Origin: an uncultured Chlorobiaceae bacterium
Lineage (GTDB): Bacteria; Bacteroidota; Chlorobiia; Chlorobiales; Chlorobiaceae
DNA: 34,631 nucleotides
Reading direction: 5' to 3'
Assembly (NCBI GenBank): GCA_903895195.1
Contig: CAITSZ010000003.1
Span: 1-34,631, forward strand
The notes under the pieces are model-generated. The model ran no database searches and had not been told where the DNA came from. It was given only the letters and a program-made list of their open reading frames with translations. A program made the translations under genes and the position numbers. Shown here one piece after another: positions 1-8,600 of the stretch (the first letter of the stretch is position 1; the number at the start of each line of letters is the position of its first letter).

Positions 1-228
1 CAAGCCTACGGGGAAACGATTTCCGGGATCCCCTTCCTCTCGCCACACCTGCAGCAAACCATCGGCGAAGCACTGGAACGGATGGCAACAAGCCAGGAGT
101 TGATGAGGATCGAAAACAGGGATGGCAAAGCAGCAAGGCACCTGCCGTTAGTGAAGGCTGATCTCCGGAGGCTCAATGCTGCTGACTACATCATCATCGA
201 AAAGGCCATCTGTTTTGCCATGGCATGA
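1..228 (+). CDS. C-terminal fragment of an unidentified protein
   Basis: Frame 1 is open from the first base to a TGA at 226-228, giving 75 residues with no start in view, so this is the tail of a gene that begins before the window. The peptide is soluble-looking and helical, rich in Arg/Lys/Glu, with a fairly hydrophobic end (ADYIIIEKAICFAMA). I do not recognise the family. The codon use (many GCA, CTG, ATC) looks like real coding sequence. The 225 bases after it, up to trmH, are AT-rich, and I see no clear terminator in them. Confidence 0.5.
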   Translation, partial: QAYGETISGIPFLSPHLQQTIGEALERMATSQELMRIENRDGKAARHLPLVKADLRRLNAADYIIIEKAICFAMA

Positions 229-453
229 GTGAAGTGGACCAAAGCCGGTCAGTTATCCGAAATTAAACGAAGGAAAGCAGGTTCATCTGGACTCCATAAC
301 AAAGAGTTATTACGATATACTTAAAATATTTTACCCTCGCAAGATGGAAACAAGTTAAGCTGTCCATGGAGATTAAGGAAAAAGAGAAAAAATAGCTTTC
401 TTGTGATCAATGCTTGAGGCGAAATAAGATTTATTAATTTTCAGCATCTGATT

Positions 454-1125
454 TTGATTACTCCCCTTCGATTCAAAAAAATCCGTGAGATGCTTCTGCA
501 TCGGCAGCCTGACCTTACGGTTGTTATGGATAATGTGAATAAGGCTCACAATCTGTCGGCTATTCTTCGCAGTTGCGATGTCGTAGGCATCGGTCATGTG
601 CAGGCGGTTTCGTACCGAAAATACATTCATGCCAGACAGAATAATGCTGCCGCCGGGTCTAGCAAGTGGACAAAGATGCATCTCTACCATGACATTGCAA
701 CGGTCTATGAAAAACTGGCTCAGGAGGGCATGCAGATACTTGTTGCGACGAACAAGGAAGGATGTGTTGATTTCAGGGATGTCGATTATACGGTTCCGAC
801 TGCAATTGTTGTTGGGGCGGAATGGGACGGAATTTCCCAGGAGGCTATTGAAGGCGCTGATCATACTATTTCGGTACCGATGCTGGGGATGGTTGAGTCG
901 CTGAATGTTTCTGTAGCGACAGGCGTTATTCTTTTTGAAGCTCAGCGCCAGAGGGAGAACAAGGGCATGTATGCTACTCAGCAGCTTGAGCCTGAGGTGT
1001 TTGAGCGGTTGCTTTTTGAAGCTACCTATCCGCGCCTGAGCCATGAGTTGAGGGTGAATGGTACTCCTTATCCGGCGCTTGATGTGCAGGGGAATGTTAT
1101 TGGGAAAGAAAGTGCTGAGTGCTGA
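454..1125 (+). CDS. trmH: tRNA (guanosine-2'-O-)-methyltransferase TrmH (SPOUT family)
   Basis: This enzyme methylates the 2'-OH of G18 in the tRNA D-loop using S-adenosylmethionine. The 223 residues follow E. coli TrmH closely: an N-terminal RREMLxxRQPDL-type helix, motif 1 around NLSAILRSCD (residues 33-42, Arg39), and the knotted SAM site with AIVVGAEWDGIS (117-128) and MLGMVESLNVSVATGVIL (143-160, Asn151). The start is TTG at 454. No ATG precedes it in the open frame, and TTG aligns with the N-terminus of the family. The last residues and stop codon (Glu-Cys-TGA) come from the AGTGCTG repeat that begins at 1111, so the native C-terminus may have been overwritten. It converges on umuC across that repeat array. 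Confidence 0.92.
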   Translation: MITPLRFKKIREMLLHRQPDLTVVMDNVNKAHNLSAILRSCDVVGIGHVQAVSYRKYIHARQNNAAAGSSKWTKMHLYHDIATVYEKLAQEGMQILVATNKEGCVDFRDVDYTVPTAIVVGAEWDGISQEAIEGADHTISVPMLGMVESLNVSVATGVILFEAQRQRENKGMYATQQLEPEVFERLLFEATYPRLSHELRVNGTPYPALDVQGNVIGKESAEC

Positions 1126-1361
1126 TTTTCTCAGTGCTGGGTGCTGAGTGCTGAGTGCTGAGTGCTGATTTTCTCAGTGCTGAGTGCTGGGTGCTGGGTG
1201 CTGAGTGAGGAAAGAATGTTGGCTGTTGGCTGTTGGCTGTTGGCAAGCATTCACAGTAAAGCTTAAACTGCCCACTGCTTTCACTTTCTTCCCTCAGCAC
1301 TCGGCACTTTCCACTGCCGACTGCTGACTGCCGACTGCCTACTGCTGACTGCTGACTGCCT
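1111..1361. repeat. Heptanucleotide repeat array 1 (inverted halves)
   Basis: From 1111 the plus strand carries AGTGCTG units broken by 8-bp spacers (ATTTTCTC), then TGTTGGC-type units to about 1244. After a unique core (GCATTCACAGTAAA at 1247-1260) the units run on the opposite strand (CAGCACT, then GACTGCC/GACTGCT/CTACTGC) to 1361. The array fills the gap between the convergent genes trmH and umuC and overlaps the trmH stop codon. Confidence 0.95.
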
Positions 1362-1371
1362 ATTTTGATCT

Positions 1372-2649
1372 TCAGACTTTTACTTCGATGATGTCGTTCC
1401 AGCTGGTGGTGGGGTTTGGGGAGAGGTTTGCCTGGTTTGGCTTCCAGCTGTTGGTGTTTTCGGAGGCAAGATGCAGGGCGCTTCGGCCGTAGCGCTGGTT
1501 GATGGAATCCATAACCTGCATAAGTTTTGCATCGCGCCTGTTCGGCTCGGGCTCTTCTTCTTCGGGGAAGAGTGATAGCGTTGTGCTGCATGGCTCTCCT
1601 GACACGATACCGCTCAGAATAACGCCTGCTTTTTTATAGGCCATTCCATCTTGAAATATACCGGAAAGAATAGCCTCAGCTGCGCTGAGAATTTTTATGG
1701 AATCATGGGTTGGATAGGGCAGGGCTGCTGTGCGGGTTCCCCAGTAGCGGTTGGCGGATTCATCGAAGGGGTTGGTAGCGATGAAGACTGTCAGCATGGA
1801 GGCGAGTGCGTTCTCCTTGCGCAGCTTGACGGCGCATTTGCCGGCGAATGTGGCCACTGCCTGCTGCAGTTCGGAGAGCGTGCTTACGCTGCGGCCAAAC
1901 GAGCGCGAGGTGCAGATGCTTTGCTTTGCAGGTCTGACCAGCTCCATCGGCAGGCATGATTTGCCCTGCAGCTCAGCCTGTATTCTTGCACCGACAATGT
2001 GCAGGTGCTTCTGTATCCAGACGGGGGAAGCAACAGTTAAATCAGCTGCAGTCTCGATACGTTTTGCCTGCAGAAGCTTGCTCCATTGCCGCCCGATTCC
2101 CCAGATATCCTCGACTTTTGTACGCTCAAGGGCATTGTAGATTTCTTCATGGCTTTTGAGCACGCAGACGCCATGATAGTCAGGGTTCTTTTTTGCCAGG
2201 CGGTTGGCGATCTTGGCAAGTGTTTTGGTCGGCGCGATGCCGACGCAGACCGGAATGCCGGTATGCTGCCGGATTGTTTGTCGTATGTGCCGGGCGTAGT
2301 CCTGTAAGTCGAAACGGGTGAAGCTCGTCATATCCAGGAATGCCTCATCGATGGAATAGACTTCGATTTCGGGAGCAAGTTTGGCCAGAAGCCGCATTAC
2401 CCGTGACGACATATCGCCGTAGAGGGCATAGTTTGAGGAGAAGACTGAAACATCATGCTTTTTGAGCAGATCGCGGCACTTGAATTCAGGCGTGCCCATC
2501 TTGATGCCGAGTGCTTTGGCTTCTTCAGAGCGGGCGATTATGCATCCGTCGTTGTTTGAAAGGACAACTACAGGGCGCAGGCGCAGCTCGGGCCTGAAGG
2601 TTCGCTCGCATGAGGCGTAGAAGTTATTGCAGTCGACAAGGGCAAACAT
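1372..2649 (-). CDS. umuC: Error-prone DNA polymerase V catalytic subunit UmuC
   Basis: This Y-family polymerase carries out translesion synthesis as UmuD'2C during the SOS response. The 425 residues match the usual 420-430. The catalytic carboxylates are visible: Asp6 in FALVDCNNFYASCE and Asp101-Glu102 in YSIDEAFLD. Tyr11 is in the steric-gate position that excludes ribonucleotides. A helix-hairpin-helix region lies near VEDIWGIG, followed by the little-finger domain. The ATG is preceded by GGAG at a suitable distance. It lies 21 bp after umuD on the same strand, the usual umuDC operon. The stop lies about 10 bp from repeat array 1. Family assignment is firm; SOS control could not be confirmed because no LexA-type box was seen. 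Confidence 0.95.
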   Translation of the reverse strand: MFALVDCNNFYASCERTFRPELRLRPVVVLSNNDGCIIARSEEAKALGIKMGTPEFKCRDLLKKHDVSVFSSNYALYGDMSSRVMRLLAKLAPEIEVYSIDEAFLDMTSFTRFDLQDYARHIRQTIRQHTGIPVCVGIAPTKTLAKIANRLAKKNPDYHGVCVLKSHEEIYNALERTKVEDIWGIGRQWSKLLQAKRIETAADLTVASPVWIQKHLHIVGARIQAELQGKSCLPMELVRPAKQSICTSRSFGRSVSTLSELQQAVATFAGKCAVKLRKENALASMLTVFIATNPFDESANRYWGTRTAALPYPTHDSIKILSAAEAILSGIFQDGMAYKKAGVILSGIVSGEPCSTTLSLFPEEEEPEPNRRDAKLMQVMDSINQRYGRSALHLASENTNSWKPNQANLSPNPTTSWNDIIEVKV

Positions 2650-2670
2650 TGGATAGGTCTCCAGGCGTGG

Positions 2671-3123
2671 TTATCTCGGCTTATGGATAACATAGGATAA
2701 AATTCCCCAGATCAGAAAGTCATTTTCCTCTGTGATTTTGATCGGTTTGTATTCGGCATTGGCAGGCATGAGGTAGATGGCGTCTTCTTTCAAGGCCAGG
2801 CGTTTCAGGGTAAACTCGCCATCTATGAAACAGACTGCAATATCACCGTCTTTCGGCTCAAGCGCCTTGTCGATAACAAGCAGGTCGCCATCTGCTATAC
2901 CGGCATCAATCATGGAGTGCCCTTTCACTCTGGCGTAGAAGGTGGCTTCAGGGTGCTTGATAAGCTCTTTATTGAGATCAAGGGCCATCTCGATATAGTC
3001 TTCAGCAGGCGATGGAAAACCGGCTGAGACTGGAGAGCCGGCAAACGGAAGCTTGAGCTCGGTTGTGTAGTCCGGGGTATAGAAGTCCAGCACGGGGCCG
3101 GTGTGTATTCGGGAGAGGCGCAT
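2671..3123 (-). CDS. umuD: SOS mutagenesis protein UmuD (self-cleaving S24 peptidase)
   Basis: UmuD undergoes RecA-stimulated self-cleavage to UmuD', the partner of UmuC in DNA polymerase V. I start it at ATG 3123 (150 residues) because that Met begins the family-like part. The open frame runs upstream to 3291, but those codons only translate the heptanucleotide repeat (STQHSAL repeated). The predicted cleavage site is Ala34-Gly35 in PVSAGFPSP. The catalytic dyad is Ser70 (VKGHSM) and Lys107 (GEFTLKR), with the spacing known for LexA/UmuD. umuC follows after 21 bp. No Shine-Dalgarno sequence is visible before the ATG, and repeat array 2 begins about 18 bp upstream, so any dedicated promoter must lie in or beyond the repeats. 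Confidence 0.92.
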   Translation of the reverse strand: MRLSRIHTGPVLDFYTPDYTTELKLPFAGSPVSAGFPSPAEDYIEMALDLNKELIKHPEATFYARVKGHSMIDAGIADGDLLVIDKALEPKDGDIAVCFIDGEFTLKRLALKEDAIYLMPANAEYKPIKITEENDFLIWGILSYVIHKPR

Positions 3124-3140
3124 GGAAGAGAAAAGTTTTG

Positions 3141-3381
3141 AGTGCTGAGAAAGAAAGTGCTGAGTGCTGAGTGCTGAGTGCTGAGTTCTGAGAAAGAAAG
3201 TGCTGAGTGCTGAGTGCTGAGTGCTGAGAAAGAAAGTTCTGAGTGCTGAGTGCTGAGTGCTGAGTGGGGAGTTAAGAAAGAATATTGGCAATCAGCATTC
3301 ACAGTAAACCCCAAACTGCCAACTGATTTCACAGTCTTAACTCAGCACTCAGCACTCAGCACTCAGCACTTTCGACTGCTA
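3141..3381. repeat. Heptanucleotide repeat array 2 (inverted halves)
   Basis: AGTGCTG units run on the plus strand from 3141 to about 3270, interrupted three times by an 8-bp AGAAAGAA spacer. A unique core with GCATTCACAGTAAA at 3295-3308 follows, identical to the core of array 1. Units then run on the minus strand (CAGCACT) to 3381, six bases from the trxB stop. It separates trxB from umuD. Confidence 0.95.
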
Positions 3382-3386
3382 CTTTT

Positions 3387-4322
3387 TCAGCGCATGGATT
3401 CGAGGAAGCGTTCGGCGTCTACGGCTGCCATGCATCCGGTTCCTACTGCTGTGACGGCCTGGCGGTAGGTGAAGTCCTGGACGTCGCCACAGGCGAATAC
3501 GCCGGGGACGTTGGTTTCGGTTGATGATTTTTTGGTTAGTATGTAGCCGTAATCATCTGTATCGATCTGGCCATTGAAGAGCTTTGAATTGGGCTGGTGA
3601 CCGATAGCTAAAAATACTCCATCACATGGGTGAATTGTGAGTTCTCCGGTCTGCACATTTTTGAGGCGAATGCCGGTGACTTTTTGACCGTCTCCGAGAA
3701 TTTCGTCAATTACCTGATTGAGCATTGTGCTGATTTTCGGATTTTTGCGGGTACGGAGCGTCATTATTTTTGAGGCTCTGAACTCTTCGCGACGATGAAT
3801 AAGTGTAACGTGAGAAGCGAATTTGGTCAGATAGAGAGCTTCTTCCATTGCAGTGTCTCCCCCGCCAACGACGACAATATTACAATCACGGAAGAAAAAT
3901 CCATCACAGGTAGCACAGGCTGATACACCTTTGCCTCTATAACGGTTTTCGGACTCTATGCCGAGCCATTTGGCATTTGCTCCAGTTGCGATGATAAGTG
4001 AACGGGTAAAATATTCGCTGCCATCCTCGAGCGTAAGGCAGAAGGGGCTTGTTGAAAGGTCTACTTCAGTTACGCTGCCGCTGACAAACTCAGCGCCGAA
4101 CTTCGATGCCTGTTCGCGCATTTTTCCCATGAGTTCAGGTCCGCGAATGCCTTCAGGAAAGCCGGGAAAATTCTCAATCTCGGTGGTGATCATAAGCTGG
4201 CCACCCGGCTGAGATCCATCGATAACAAGCGGCTTGAGGTTTGCCCGTCCGGTATAAATGGCCGCCGCATATCCGGCAGGTCCGGTTCCCATGATGATTA
4301 TGTCGCGTACTTCAGAGTCCAT
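3387..4322 (-). CDS. trxB: Thioredoxin reductase (NADPH, FAD)
   Basis: This flavoenzyme passes electrons from NADPH through FAD and a redox disulfide to thioredoxin in the cytoplasm. The 311 residues match the low-molecular-weight family. Motifs in order: the FAD-binding GTGPAGYAAA (12-21); GGQLMxTxxIENFPGF (40-55); the active CATC pair Cys136/Cys139; the NADPH-binding GGGDTAMEEA (153-162) and HRREEFRA (176-183); and the C-terminal FAD-binding GVFACGD. Two thioredoxin genes lie just upstream on the same strand (the nearer one 92 bp away), so the reductase and its substrates may be co-expressed. The 3' end abuts repeat array 2. Confidence 0.96.
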   Translation of the reverse strand: MDSEVRDIIIMGTGPAGYAAAIYTGRANLKPLVIDGSQPGGQLMITTEIENFPGFPEGIRGPELMGKMREQASKFGAEFVSGSVTEVDLSTSPFCLTLEDGSEYFTRSLIIATGANAKWLGIESENRYRGKGVSACATCDGFFFRDCNIVVVGGGDTAMEEALYLTKFASHVTLIHRREEFRASKIMTLRTRKNPKISTMLNQVIDEILGDGQKVTGIRLKNVQTGELTIHPCDGVFLAIGHQPNSKLFNGQIDTDDYGYILTKKSSTETNVPGVFACGDVQDFTYRQAVTAVGTGCMAAVDAERFLESMR

Positions 4323-4414
4323 ACTTGTTTTTTTTTGATAGAGTTACATGGAGGAAATTCCGTCTATCCCAACGCTACCGCAGGGATAGAGGGGTAACTT
4401 GTAATAATGCTCGT

Positions 4415-4744
4415 TCAATTGAGATGCTCATCAATTTTTTTGGAGATCTGGTTTTTCGGTAAGGCTCCCAGCATTTGATCAACGACCTTGCCATTTTTGA
4501 ACACAAGAAGTGCTGGAATGCTTCTGATGCCAAACTGTGCTGCGATGGCAGGGCTTTCATCGACATTGAGCTTTGCAATGACTGCCTTTCCTTCATAATC
4601 TTCGGCAAGCTCTTCAATAACAGGTCCCAGCATCATGCAAGGGCCGCACCAGGTTGCCCAGAAGTCGACCAAAGCAACTTTATCGGAATCGAGAATTTCG
4701 GATTTGAAATTCACATCGGTTGCTGCAAGATATTTTCCACTCAT
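4415..4744 (-). CDS. trxA: Thioredoxin (copy 1)
   Basis: Small dithiol carrier reduced by TrxB; 109 residues is the typical length. The active site WCGPC is at 32-36 and the cis-proline loop is SIPALL (75-80). It is about 86% identical to the thioredoxin at 5268-5597 (15 differences in 109 by eye), and the short AT-rich leaders also share an AATTAGT stretch, so the pair looks like a tandem duplication. Repeat array 3 lies between the copies. AGGA about 10 bases before the ATG is a plausible ribosome site. Differences avoid the active site, so both copies are likely functional. Confidence 0.95.
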   Translation of the reverse strand: MSGKYLAATDVNFKSEILDSDKVALVDFWATWCGPCMMLGPVIEELAEDYEGKAVIAKLNVDESPAIAAQFGIRSIPALLVFKNGKVVDQMLGALPKNQISKKIDEHLN

Positions 4745-4888
4745 AGTTATTGCGTCCTGTTAAATTAGTAAAAGTAAATATAGATCATAGCAATCTTACT
4801 GGTAGAAATATATCGTCACATATCTTTAAATGGTCTAAACGCAAGCTTAAAAGTTTCTTAAAAAGGGAGGGAATGGGAATCGGTGGGG

Positions 4889-5175
4889 AGTTGGCAGTTG
4901 GGAGTTGGCAGTTGGCGGTGGGGAGTGGGGAGTGCTGGGTGCTGAGTGCTGAGTGCTGAGTGCTGAGTGGGGGGTGCTGAGTGCTGAGTGCTGGGTGCTG
5001 AGTGCTGAGTGCTGAGTGCTGAGTGCTGGGTGCTGAGTGCTGAGTGCTGAGTGCTGAGTGGGGAGTGGGCAGTTGGCAGTTGGCAGTTGGCAGTTGGCAG
5101 TTGGCGGTTGGGAGTGGGGAGTGGGGAGTGGGGAGTGCTGAGTGCTGAGTGCTGGGTGGGGAGTGCTGGGTGAGG
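4889..5175 (+). repeat. Heptanucleotide repeat array 3 (single orientation)
   Basis: About 40 heptamers read AGTNNNN on the plus strand only. A block of AGTTGGC/AGTGGGG is followed by a long AGTGCTG block, a second AGTTGGC block (near 5068-5105), AGTGGGG units, and final AGTGCTG units. Unlike arrays 1, 2, 4 and 6 it has no inverted half, and it runs antisense to both flanking thioredoxin genes. Confidence 0.95.
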
Positions 5176-5216
5176 AAAGATAGCGGTTAGGGGGCGGTGG
5201 ATCTAGTGGGGCCTGT

Positions 5217-5240
5217 TATCCCGGTGCGGGAACCGGGATA
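5217..5240 (-). terminator. Hairpin after thioredoxin copy 2
   Basis: TATCCCGGT and ACCGGGATA form a perfect 9-bp stem with a 6-base loop, 28 bases beyond the stop of thioredoxin copy 2. There is no T-run after it on the minus strand, so it may be a Rho-independent terminator of weak form or an RNA-stabilising stem. Confidence 0.35.
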
Positions 5241-5267
5241 TGGGGCGGGTGTGGGGTATTGGGCGGT

Positions 5268-5597
5268 TCAGGCTATGTGTTCGTCGATTTTTTTGGAGAT
5301 CTGATTTTTGGGGAGTGCGCCAAGCATCTGATCAACGACCTGACCTTTTTTGAAGACAAGAAGAGAGGGAATGCTTCTGATGCCGTACTGGGCTGCTGTA
5401 GCAGGATTCTCATCGACATTGAGTTTTGCAATGACAGCCTTTCCTTCGTAATCGCCGGCGAGCTCTTCGATAACCGGTCCGAGCATCATACAAGGGCCAC
5501 ACCATGCCGCCCAGAAGTCGACCAAGGCAACTTTATCTGATTCAAGGATCTCTTTCTGGAAATTCTGGTCAGTTGCTACTAAATATTTTCCGCTCAT
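5268..5597 (-). CDS. Thioredoxin (copy 2)
   Basis: 109-residue thioredoxin with WCGPC at 32-36 and the cis-proline loop SIPSLL. It differs from copy 1 at about 15 positions, mostly conservative (for example Thr31 to Ala just before the active site, Phe71 to Tyr). It lies between dnaE (101 bp upstream) and repeat array 3, on the same strand as copy 1 and trxB. Which copy is the principal housekeeping thioredoxin cannot be told from sequence. Confidence 0.95.
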   Translation of the reverse strand: MSGKYLVATDQNFQKEILESDKVALVDFWAAWCGPCMMLGPVIEELAGDYEGKAVIAKLNVDENPATAAQYGIRSIPSLLVFKKGQVVDQMLGALPKNQISKKIDEHIA

Positions 5598-5698
5598 TTT
5601 TTATCTACCCATTTGAATTAGTGAATGTTAAAAACCTGCTATCCATACAATTGAACTGTGAGGAAAGTAATAAAAAATAATTAATTATTTATACCTGA

Positions 5699-8600
5699 CT
5701 ACCCTGAAATCCGCACATTATCAGGTCCAAGGATTTCCTCAAGCTGCTCAATGGTGCTTTCGGCTGGGTCGATCGGAATGGTGCGGGCAAAGAGTGTAAG
5801 TGTTTCAATATTTTCTCCGAACTGGGCCTTGACTTCGAAATCTACTTGCGTCCCTCCCCTGTTTGCATCGAATATCTGTTTTACTTTTACAAGCTTTTCG
5901 AGCTGCTGCTGATCGTCGGCATCGATTTTAAGAATAACTTTTTTGATGAGACCCTCTCTGACTTTTTTTATGGGTACGATCTCTCTGACCAGAAGTTTGA
6001 GCATACCTCCACTCACCTCCCCTTCTGCTACGAGCATAAGCACCTCTTCGGGTTTGATAAGATGCCCGTACTGTTCGTAGAGACTTGCAAAGACGGTGAA
6101 GTCTGCTTTGCCGGTAAAGTCCTCGATTGAGCCAAAAAGCATCTGCTTGCCTTTACGGTCCTGATAAGGCTTCACAGAGACGATAACCCCTATCACTTTA
6201 TACTGTTTTGCTTTGACAACCTCTTTTGCCTGAAGCTGCAAGGTTGTAAATGCCTGCCAATCGCGCCGGTAAGGGGTGAGCGGATGATGGCTCAGATAGA
6301 ACCCGACCAGTTTTTTTTCGTGCAGAAGCTTTTCGGGCTCGGGCATCATTTCGGCAGGCTCCATATCGGGGTAGTGTTCGGCCTCAAGCTGCGCCCCTTC
6401 TTCGGCTGAGAAAAAACCGCATTGGCCAAGCGTGACAGAGCGGTTCTGCATCTGACCGAATTTGATCGCCTTGTCGACATTGGCAATAAGGCGGGCGCGA
6501 TGCTTGTCGAGTTCATCAAAGGCCCCTGCAAGTATGAGGCACTCAAGCGCTTTACGGTTCATGACTCTCAGATCGACCGATACAGCCAGATCAAAAAGGT
6601 TGGTAAAGTCACGCTTGCGGCGGAGCCTGGAGGTGACAACTCCCCTTGCTGCTCCCCCTACCTGCTTGATAGCGCTGAGCCCTACCCGGATGTAGGAGCG
6701 CCCGTCAACGTCTTCCACTGAAAAAAGGGCATCACTTTTATTAATCGACGGAGGAAGCGTAGATATTCCAAAACTTTTGGCCTCATCGGTCAAGTGTTTC
6801 ATCCGTTCTGTATCGCCTATTTCACTATTGAGAACGGCTGTCACAAACTCGATGGTGTAGTGGGCTTTGAGATATCCTGTCCAGTATGCAAGCACTCCAT
6901 ACGCAGCCGAATGGCTTTTGTTGAAACCGTAGCCTGCAAACTCGGCCATGAGTTCGAAAACCCTTGTTGCAAGCGTATCGTGCACACCCTGTTTTATGGC
7001 GCCCTCGACAAAATCGGCCTTGTATTTATCCATGATCTCTGGCATCTTTTTTCCCATCGCCTTGCGAAGATTATCCGCCTTGGCAAGAGAAAAGCCGCCC
7101 ATGACCTGGGATATCTGCATCACCTGTTCCTGATAGACAATAACACCATAGGTCTCTTTGAGAATCTCTTCGAGCATCGGGTGCATATAATCGATCGATT
7201 CCCTGCCGTGTTTTCGATCGACAAACAGATCGACTGCGTTTCGCTTTTCATCAATCCGGGCGTTGAGAGCCCCCGGACGGTAGAGCGCACTCATGGCTAT
7301 GATGTCGCCGATCTGGGTTGGCTGAAGGCGGGTCATATAGCTTTGCATGCCGGATGATTCGAACTGGAAAATGCCGGCCATTTTGCCTTCCTGAAAAATG
7401 CGGAAGGTTTTGCGATCGTTCATTGGAACTTTTTCAAGCTCAATATCGAGGTTGTGCCTCCGTTTAATCATTTTGAGGGTTTCATCGATAACGGCTAGAG
7501 TTTCAAGGCCCAGATAGTCAATCTTGAGGAGCCCGGCTGTCTCTATCCAGTTTTTGTCAAACTGGGTGACGACCTGCTTTTCGTCTGTGCCGTCGGAGTT
7601 CTTTGCCTTGACATGGTCCGGCTCGTCAAGATCAATTTCATCGGCGAACTTACGTACTTCGGTTTCGATTTTGTTGGATACATAGAGCGGCACCTGTTCT
7701 TCGAGCGGACCGTCGGTAATGACAACTGCACCGGCATGCATTGAGACGTTACGCGCCCGTCCTTCAAGAGCACGGGCATGGTTCATGAGTTCACGGATTT
7801 GCGGAGTGCTTTCGGCATACTCCTTCATCTCCTTGGCTTCGCTCAATGCTTTTTCGAGGGTGATGCCGGCCCTGGTGGGCACAAGTTTGGCGAGTTTATC
7901 GACCAGTGGAAGAGGAACTTCAAGAACCCTGCCAGCATCGCGTATGGCCGCTTTGGCGCCAAGGGTACCGATGGCAATAACTTTTGCCACACTCTCCGCC
8001 CCGTATTTTTCGACCGTATATTCAAGAACTTTCTGCTTGCCGACCGGGGTGAAATCGATGTCGATATCCGGCATGGAGGAGCGCTCGGGATTTAAAAACC
8101 GCTCAAAAAGCAGCTTGTATCTCAAAGGGTCGATCCGGGTGATTCCGGTAAGATAGGCTACAATGCTGCCGGCGGCTGATCCCCGACCGGGGCCGACTGA
8201 GTAGCCGAGACGACGGGAGGCGGCAATAAGGTCGCTGACGATGAGAAAATATGAGCTGAAACCCATCTTTTCGATAACTCCGAGTTCAAGTTCTATCCTT
8301 CTGCGGACATCTTCAGCACTGATTCCTTCTTTTTCGGAGTCGGCATACTTTTCTTTTGCTCCTTCCCAGGTAAGGTGACGGAGATATTCGAACTCATTGT
8401 GAAATCCATCAGGAAGAGGGAAATGCGGCACTACCGGCTCTTTATTGCTGAAGGTATAGGTGCATTTTTGGGCAATCACGACGGAGTTCCGCAGTTCGCG
8501 GTGTTCGTCAGTGAAGAGAGCGCTCATCTCTTCAGAGCTCTTCAGGTAGTGATCGCTGCCGGGAAGTGCAAGAAGATTCTGGCTGGAAAGTTTTTCCTTC

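Larger units (their letters stand above)
4745..5267. other. Gene-free gap between the thioredoxin copies
   Basis: The gap holds the AT-rich leader of copy 1 (4745-4860), repeat array 3 (4889-5175) and a G-rich stretch with a hairpin (5217-5240) beyond the end of copy 2. I see no coding sequence in it. Confidence 0.8.

Noticed and set aside
373-1044. Long open frame antisense to trmH
   Set aside because: trmH is well conserved on the other strand; the antisense product shows no recognisable features.
3124-3291. Repeat-encoded peptide (STQHSAL units) as a real N-terminal domain of UmuD
   Set aside because: The heptamer is open in every frame on this strand, so an open frame is automatic; the family start is at 3123.
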